Of a stretch of 36,541 nucleotides of DNA, positions 31,631 through 36,541 are shown piece by piece; positions within the stretch are counted from its first letter, which is position 1, and every line of letters begins with the position of its first letter. The notes below the pieces were generated by a model. The model saw only the letters and a list, made by a program, of their open reading frames with translations, had not been told where the DNA came from and ran no database searches. This stretch comes from GCA-003244245 sp036266995 (lineage in GTDB: Bacteria > Actinomycetota > Actinomycetes > Mycobacteriales > Pseudonocardiaceae). Location: the NCBI GenBank assembly GCA_036266995.1, contig DATAWX010000077.1:1-36541 (forward strand), written 5' to 3'. The translations under genes and the position numbers were made by a program.

Positions 31631-34089
31631 CCGGGGGCGTGCGCGTGGCGCTGGCAGACGGACGGGTCGGGCTGCTGCGACCGCTGGGCCCGGATGATCA
31701 GGGCGCAGTGCTGCGGCTGCACGAGAGTCTCGCTGAGCGCGATCGGTATTTCAGGTTCTTCGGGCCGCTGCCGCTAAGGGTGAACGACCTGGTGTGCGCG
31801 ATGACCGCGCCGGCGGACGTGCGACACGCCTCGATGGGCGCATTCCTCGATGAGGAGCTGATCGGGGTCGCGCACTACGAGGTGCTCGCCGATCCGACCG
31901 AGGCGGAGATGGCGCTGGCGGTGTCGGGCACGGTGCAGGCCCATGGTGTCGGCACGTTGCTGTTGGACCATCTCGTGTCCCTGGCCCGTCGCCACGGCGT
32001 GCGAAGGTTCGTCGCCGAGGTGCTGACTGAGAACGGTCGGATGCTGCGGGTGCTTGCCGATTGTGGCTTGCCGCACCGGGTGCGCGGCCAGGGCAGCGTC
32101 ACGCGCGTTGAGCTGGTGTTAGATGAGGTCGAGACGTACCTCGACGCGATGGCCGAACGCGAACGGGTGGCCGACACCGCGAGCCTGCGTTCGGTGCTGT
32201 GCCCGGAGTCGGTGGTCGTGGTCGGTGCCGGACGGCAACCGGGTTCGATCGGCCACGCCGTGTTGGTCAACATCATCACCGGCGGGTATTCCGGTCAGCT
32301 GTATGTGGTCAATCCGCACACCGAGCAGATCCTCGGGGTGCCCGCCTATCCCACTGTCAGACAGCTGCCAGTTGCCTGTGAGCTGGCAGTTTTGTGCGTT
32401 CCCGCGCACGCTGTGCCTGAGGTCGCCGAGCAATGCGGGCGGCGCGGGGTGCGGGCGCTGGTGGTGATCTCGGCTGGGCTGACCAATGACAAGCAACGAC
32501 ACGACCGGCTGGTCGCAGCGGTGCGCCGGTACGGGATGCGGATGGTCGGGCCGAACTGCGTGGGTGTGTCCAACAGCGATCCTGCGGTGCGGCTAGACGC
32601 CACCTTCGCCGTGTCGCCGGCACCGAGCGGTGAGATCGGGTTGGTCACCCAGTCCGGCGGGATGGACATCGCATTGCGCGAGCAACTCGGCCAGCTCGGG
32701 CTCGGGCTGTCTGTAATGGTGTCCACCGGCGACAAGGACGACGTCAGCGGCAATGACCTGCTGATGTGGTGGCGGGATGACGCTGCCACCACGGCGGTCG
32801 CTCTGTACCTGGAGTCGTTCGGCAACCCGCGCAAGTTCGGTCGGTTGTCGCGGGGGCTGGCCCGGACGAAACCGGTGCTGGCGGTGCGGGCCGGCAGCAG
32901 CGAGGCTGCCTCGCTCACCGCCGCAGCCGCCACCCCGGTAGGCACCCGCGACGCACTGTTCCGTCAGGCCGGCGTGATCGCGGTGGACACCCCGGCCGAA
33001 CTCGTCGGCACGCTCGCCGCGTTGAGCTGGCAACCCTTACCGCGCGGCAACCGAGTCGCGGTGGTGACCAATGCCGCCGCCGCCGGGGTACTTGCCGCGG
33101 ACGCCTGCGCCCACGCCGGCGTGGTACTGGCCCAACTGAATCCCGGGACGGTCGCCACGCTGCGAGCCCTCCTACCTGAACCCGCATCACCGAACAACCC
33201 GGTGCACACCACGGCCGCGGTGGACGTCGAGACCTTCAACCGATGCGTCGCGGCACTACGAGCCGACCCCGGCGTAGACGCGGTCATCGCCGCAACCGTG
33301 CGCACGGCCCTCGGTGACCCGATCACCGCACTCGCCACGATCGCCGAGGGCGACAAACCCCTGCTGGCCGTCCGCCTCGGACAGCAGGCCACGCTGGCGG
33401 CGATACCCGACGCCGACGGTGCGCCCAGGACGGTCAGCTACGCCGATCCGGCCGCAGCGATCGCGGTACTGGGCCGGCTCGCTGAGTACACCCGCTGGCA
33501 ACGCCGCCCGAACCCACCCGCCACGCTACCGCCCAAGGTAGATGCGCCCAGGGCCCTGGCGATTCTGCGGGAGAGGTTCCGTACTGAGCCGACCGGCGGC
33601 TGGCTGGATCCACACCACACCAGCGACCTGCTGCGCTGCTTCGGCATCCCCATGGTCGACACCAGACCCGCCCCCGCCGCCGGGGACACCGCCGCCGCCG
33701 GTAGCCGCGAGTTGATGGTCGGGGTGCACTCCGACGGCGTGTTCGGGCCGCTGGTCGTCTTCGGCCTCGGCGGTGTGGACACCGACGTGGTCACCGACCG
33801 GACTGCTCGGCTGACCCCGCTGGGCGATGCGGACACCGATGATCTTCTACACGGCCTGCAGTGCTCGGCCGCGCTGTTCGGTCCGCACGCAGCCCCGGCG
33901 CTGGACATCAGCGCGGTGCGCGACGTGCTGATCCGGGTGAGCCTGCTGGCCCAGCTCCTGCCCGAGGTCATCGAACTGGAACTCAACCCGCTGATCGCCT
34001 ACCCCGACGGCTGCCAGGCCCTGCACGTCCGGGTCCGGGTAGCGCCCTCCTACCCGGTCGACCCCTTCCTTCCCGGACTGCGCGGCTGA
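31627..34089 (+). CDS. GNAT acetyltransferase fused to a degenerate acyl-CoA synthetase (Pat-like)
   Basis: The 820-residue protein starts with a GNAT domain (about residues 1-160; VSGTVQAHGVGTLLLDHLVSLARRHGVRR as acetyl-CoA loop). An ADP-forming acyl-CoA synthetase-like region follows, with a CoA-binding domain (VVVVGAGRQPGSIGHAVLVNI) and flavodoxin-like domains (LVTQSGGMDIALREQ and VSTGDKDDVSGNDLL). Two catalytic elements are missing: the phosphohistidine segment usually reading SSHTAAL is ASLTAAAA, with Leu near residue 430, and most of the first ATP-grasp subdomain is absent (residues 675-696 jump from GIPMVDTRP to ELMVGVHSDGVFGP). The product is shorter than relatives (about 890-950). 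It is probably a protein lysine acetyltransferase whose ligase part only senses ligands. GTG 31627 overlaps the preceding frame. Confidence 0.85.
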   Translation: MTGGVRVALADGRVGLLRPLGPDDQGAVLRLHESLAERDRYFRFFGPLPLRVNDLVCAMTAPADVRHASMGAFLDEELIGVAHYEVLADPTEAEMALAVSGTVQAHGVGTLLLDHLVSLARRHGVRRFVAEVLTENGRMLRVLADCGLPHRVRGQGSVTRVELVLDEVETYLDAMAERERVADTASLRSVLCPESVVVVGAGRQPGSIGHAVLVNIITGGYSGQLYVVNPHTEQILGVPAYPTVRQLPVACELAVLCVPAHAVPEVAEQCGRRGVRALVVISAGLTNDKQRHDRLVAAVRRYGMRMVGPNCVGVSNSDPAVRLDATFAVSPAPSGEIGLVTQSGGMDIALREQLGQLGLGLSVMVSTGDKDDVSGNDLLMWWRDDAATTAVALYLESFGNPRKFGRLSRGLARTKPVLAVRAGSSEAASLTAAAATPVGTRDALFRQAGVIAVDTPAELVGTLAALSWQPLPRGNRVAVVTNAAAAGVLAADACAHAGVVLAQLNPGTVATLRALLPEPASPNNPVHTTAAVDVETFNRCVAALRADPGVDAVIAATVRTALGDPITALATIAEGDKPLLAVRLGQQATLAAIPDADGAPRTVSYADPAAAIAVLGRLAEYTRWQRRPNPPATLPPKVDAPRALAILRERFRTEPTGGWLDPHHTSDLLRCFGIPMVDTRPAPAAGDTAAAGSRELMVGVHSDGVFGPLVVFGLGGVDTDVVTDRTARLTPLGDADTDDLLHGLQCSAALFGPHAAPALDISAVRDVLIRVSLLAQLLPEVIELELNPLIAYPDGCQALHVRVRVAPSYPVDPFLPGLRG

Positions 34090-34144
34090 CCGGCCCTGCC
34101 GGAGACCCTCCCACCACGATCCCGAACCGGGCCCCGTCGTGGTG

Positions 34145-35200
34145 TCAGCGCGAGATGGCGACCTTCAGGGCCTTCGTCTGCGCCGCCTGAGCGAAGGTGT
34201 CGTAGGCATCCAGGATGCCGTCGAAGGTGAAGCGATGGCTGACGAACATCTCCGGCGCGAGCTTGCCTTGGGAGACGAGCCTGAGCAGCATCGGGGTCGT
34301 GGTGGCGCTCACGAGGCCGGTGGTGATCACGACATCTTTGATCCACAGGTCTTGCAGCCTCAACTCGACCGACGTCCCGTGCACACCGACATTGGCCACG
34401 GTTCCTCCGGAGCGGACGAGCTCTGTGGCCACCTGGAAGGTCGCAGGCACACCCACGGCCTCGATCGCGACGTCCACGCCCTGCCCGTCGGTCATCGCGA
34501 GCACCGCATCCTTCCAGCCGGCGTCGCCGTTGTTCACGGCGTCGGTGGCGCCGAAGGCCTTGGCCTGATCGACCCGGTTGCCGTCGAGGTCGAGGGCAAT
34601 GATGCGAGACGCGCCGTAGAGCCCTGCGGTCATCATCGCCGCCAGTCCCACCGGTCCGGCCCCGATGACCGCGACGACGTCGCCGGGTTTGACCCGGCCG
34701 TTGCGCACCCCGATCTCGAAGCCGGTGGGCAGGATGTCGCAGAGCATGATCGCGGACTCGTCGCTGACCCCGTCGGGCAGCTTGTGCAGTGAGTTCTCGG
34801 CGAAGGGCACGCGCACGTACTCGGCCTGGGTTCCGTCGATGAGGTGACCGAAGATCCAGCCAAGACCCGAAGTCCCCTCGTCGTTGAGACAGTGCGCGGG
34901 AAGCTGCTGGTGGCAGTAGGAGCATGAACCGCACGAGGTGATGCAGGAGATGATCACGCGGTTCCCGACGGCGAGGTTCGTCACCGCCTCGCCGATCTCG
35001 ATAATCGTGCCGACTCCTTCGTGCCCGAGGATCCGCCCCTCGGTCACCGCAGGGACGTCACCCTTGAGGATGTGCAGGTCGGTTCCGCAGATGGTAGTGG
35101 TGTCCACCTGCACGATCACGTCGGTAGGGTCGGTGATCTTCGGATCGGCTACGTGCTCCCACGCTTTGTGACCGGGTCCGTGATAGACGAGAGCCTTCAT
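34145..35200 (-). CDS. Zinc-dependent alcohol dehydrogenase
   Basis: The 351-residue medium-chain dehydrogenase has catalytic-zinc ligands Cys38 in TICGTDLH, the His/Glu of LGHEGVG and the later Asp/Cys region. The structural zinc motif is SCGSCSYCHQQLPAHC (four cysteines), and a Rossmann loop VAVIGAGPVGLAAM lies near residue 175. The product most resembles alcohol or glutathione-independent formaldehyde dehydrogenase groups; the exact alcohol is not evident. ATG 35200 starts MKALVYHGPG, typical for the family, with GGAGG in front. It is convergent with the GNAT-ligase gene (55 nt between stops). Confidence 0.93.
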   Translation of the reverse strand: MKALVYHGPGHKAWEHVADPKITDPTDVIVQVDTTTICGTDLHILKGDVPAVTEGRILGHEGVGTIIEIGEAVTNLAVGNRVIISCITSCGSCSYCHQQLPAHCLNDEGTSGLGWIFGHLIDGTQAEYVRVPFAENSLHKLPDGVSDESAIMLCDILPTGFEIGVRNGRVKPGDVVAVIGAGPVGLAAMMTAGLYGASRIIALDLDGNRVDQAKAFGATDAVNNGDAGWKDAVLAMTDGQGVDVAIEAVGVPATFQVATELVRSGGTVANVGVHGTSVELRLQDLWIKDVVITTGLVSATTTPMLLRLVSQGKLAPEMFVSHRFTFDGILDAYDTFAQAAQTKALKVAISR

Positions 35201-35268
35201 CAGACGACCTCCATGGTGTGCTGGGTCATGCGTGCGACTAGTCCTCCCACCGGGTGGCCCTGAGGAGC

Positions 35269-35541
35269 TCAGGGCTTGACGAGCGGCCGGGGCCCGCCAT
35301 GCAGCGTGTCCAGGCGTTGGTGGTATTCGTGCTCGTCGATCTCGCCGCGGGCGAACCGCTCGGCCAGCACCTGCTCAGCGGTCGGCCGAGCAGCCACCGA
35401 CCGATCCCCACGGGCGGGATAGCGGACCAGGGCGGTCACCCCGTAAATGACCAGCCCCCAGAACAGCATCATGCTCACGGTCATCAGCGTGTAGCCCCAA
35501 GCATTCATCTCGTTGCCGTACCACCACATCATCACAATCAC
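35269..35541 (-). CDS. SHOCT domain membrane protein
   Basis: The 90-residue protein has one transmembrane helix (LMTVSMMLFWGLVIYGVTALV), a short linker and a C-terminal SHOCT motif (AEQVLAERFARGEIDEHEYHQRLDTL). Small helix-plus-SHOCT proteins are common near stress and metal genes; their function is unknown. GTG 35541 follows GAGGGG at 5 nt; ATG 35532 is an alternative. It is 68 nt upstream of the alcohol dehydrogenase on the same strand, so the two may share a transcript. Confidence 0.87.
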   Translation of the reverse strand: MIVMMWWYGNEMNAWGYTLMTVSMMLFWGLVIYGVTALVRYPARGDRSVAARPTAEQVLAERFARGEIDEHEYHQRLDTLHGGPRPLVKP

Positions 35542-35752
35542 TAAAGCCCCTCAACCTACTATCCGCCGACCGCTGACCAGCCCATATTGACGCCCACGGT
35601 CCCAATTATCTGTATCTCGGCGTTACCCTGACAGTGCCTGTCGCAGAGCGACCCACTGACATTCCCGCCCGTTGACCGCTGAACGTCACTCAACGATGAC
35701 GACGGCCGGGGCGGCTCCCTGCTTCCGATAGGTAACCGGATCGCTGCTGTCT

Positions 35753-35821
35753 CACCCCTGGGGCGGTGTCGGTAGGCCAGGAAGATTGGTAACGTTGCCG
35801 TAGTAGCCCCGGACCCCGGCG
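35753..35821 (+). promoter_or_regulatory. Promoter and leader core, site D (STAS gene)
   Basis: CACCCCTGGGGCGGTGT (35753-35769), 20 nt, TAACGT (35790-35795), 10 nt and GCCCCGGACCCCGGCG (35806-35821) repeat the layout of site C. Similarity to site C runs from about 35730 to beyond the GTG at 35853. The 35542-35852 interval holds this site and nothing else I can support. Confidence 0.7.
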
Positions 35822-35852
35822 ACGCGTGATGTCGTCTGCTGGAGGGTTCGCC

Positions 35853-36124
35853 GTGGCAGTGCAGCTAGCGCACACCGGGTCAGGAGATACCTCTCACCGG
35901 GCGGTTACCGCCGGGGTTAACAACGGTGCCGTTGCTTGGTATTTGTTTTCCTGTGCCACCCAGTCAACGCTCTGCGCTGCCGGCGCGATGGTCGTGTTGC
36001 GGGTCGTTGGCGAGATCGACTTGGGCGCCGCGCCGGTCGTGCAGGCCGCGTTGGGGAGGGCCTCGCCGCGGACCCGGTTCATCTCCTCGCGGATCTGGCC
36101 GCGATGACCTTCTGCAGTGGTCTC
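35853..36124 (+). pseudogene. Frameshifted STAS-domain (anti-sigma antagonist) gene
   Basis: From GTG 35853 the product begins MAVQLAHTGSGDTSH, like the ECF sigma at 30064, and reaches a STAS core VVLRVVGEIDLGAAPVVQAALGRA. That frame then ends early, at TGA 36105-36107. One base back, the continuation reads LAADPVHLLADLAAMTFC-SGL, so a single base is missing at about 36062 (a C in GGGCCTCGCC). The usual FCDSSGL phosphorylation segment has also lost two residues, including the Ser position. The gene is probably non-functional. Intact relatives bind anti-sigma factors in SigB-type partner switching. Confidence 0.75.
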
Positions 36125-36248
36125 CCAAGTCGCTACCGCAGAACCGCGGCAGCCATGACCGCCATCCTGGGCTGTCAAGTACCACCCGACACAGCGGTCT
36201 GCCCGACATCCTCGCTTGACCATAACCACTGGATCCGGGAGGCGCATC

Positions 36249-36404
36249 ATGATCGTTTTTGGTATTGTCTTGCTGGTCGTGGCGTACTTGCTAGCGATTC
36301 CGCTTCTGTGGACTCTCGGGATCATCTTGATAGTGATCGGGGTGATCCTGGAGGTGCTGGGAGCTGTCGGTTACGCCATCGGTGGCCGCCGACACTATTA
36401 CTGA
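36249..36404 (+). CDS. DUF6131 family small membrane protein
   Basis: The 51-residue product is mostly two hydrophobic helices (MIVFGIVLLVVAYLLAI and LGIILIVIGVILEVLGAVGYAI) with a GGRRHYY tail. This closely fits the small actinobacterial DUF6131 family. ATG 36249 follows GGGAGGCGC. It lies behind the broken STAS gene; function unknown. Confidence 0.82.
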   Translation: MIVFGIVLLVVAYLLAIPLLWTLGIILIVIGVILEVLGAVGYAIGGRRHYY

Positions 36405-36503
36405 TGCGCCGATTACTGGTGCTCCGCATTACTGACGCTCCGCGTTCCCACCGCTTGAGGTCCGTCACGGGTGACCGCGTGGTCATCCGGTCGGGTCGGC
36501 CCC

Positions 36504-36519
36504 GGCCGGCACGCCGGCC
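36504..36519. repeat. Compact inverted repeat near the window end
   Basis: GGCCGGC-AC-GCCGGCC could form a hairpin with a 4-nt loop. The rest of 36405-36541 contains a short degenerate repeat (GATTACTGGTGCTCCG and CATTACTGACGCTCCG) and no gene that I can support. Confidence 0.35.
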
Positions 36520-36541
36520 TGACCGTGAACGCCTGCTCCGT

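Noticed and set aside
1..36541. tRNA or rRNA genes
   Set aside because: No cloverleaf with a conserved T-loop (GTTCRANNC) in proper context and no rRNA-like sequence was seen on reading; a covariance-model scan would be needed to exclude small RNAs.

Overview
This is a high-GC actinobacterial chromosome segment. GTG starts, ATGA stop/start overlaps, a BldC-type regulator, a MenA/MenE menaquinone set and a ResB/CcsB cytochrome c system all fit that. From memory, the order hemA-hemC-hemD-hemB ... hemL-phosphatase-TlpA-CcdA-ResB-CcsB-MinD-like ... menA ... menE follows Mycobacterium tuberculosis around Rv0509-Rv0542c. A rex gene in front of hemA is more like Streptomyces and Pseudonocardiales. 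I infer a member of the Pseudonocardiales or a near relative; the sequence alone does not name the genus.

Layout. 1-1.6 kb: tandem duplicate genes for fasciclin-domain lipoproteins, each followed by a hairpin terminator. 1.6-7.4 kb: a redox-controlled heme operon (rex, hemA, hemC, fused cobA/hemD, hemB) with a candidate Rex operator upstream of rex. 7.5-8.6 kb: a reverse-strand AbiEi/DUF559 gene bracketed by two related 68-nt palindromes. 8.7-16.1 kb: small membrane protein, hemL, histidine phosphatase, then cytochrome c maturation (TlpA-like lipoprotein, CcdA, ResB, CcsB) and a MinD-like ATPase. Heme is thus made and attached to cytochromes from one block. 16.1-18.3 kb, reverse strand: small membrane protein, bldC, and a CsbD stress module with a SigB-like promoter. 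18.4-22.1 kb: DUF4229 protein, menA, a secreted protein and menE (menaquinone synthesis).

22.1-36.5 kb is less conserved and dominated by stress and signalling genes: a sigma region-4-like gene, a cupin, a cytochrome b561-molybdopterin oxidoreductase fusion, a group 2 sigma factor, a frameshifted GAF-ANTAR gene, DUF6153/DUF305 secreted proteins, an ECF sigma factor, a GNAT/acyl-CoA-ligase-like protein whose ligase part has lost catalytic elements, a zinc alcohol dehydrogenase, a SHOCT protein, a broken STAS gene and a DUF6131 protein.

The most unusual signal is in this last part. Four regulatory loci (22.4, 27.3, 30.0 and 35.8 kb) carry the same 16-nt sequence GCCCCGGACCCCGGCG, 10-11 nt downstream of a -10-like hexamer. 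They form two pairs whose homology runs from the promoter through the leader into the first codons, although the genes behind them differ. The palindrome-bracketed AbiEi/DUF559 gene is the second candidate for an undescribed system.
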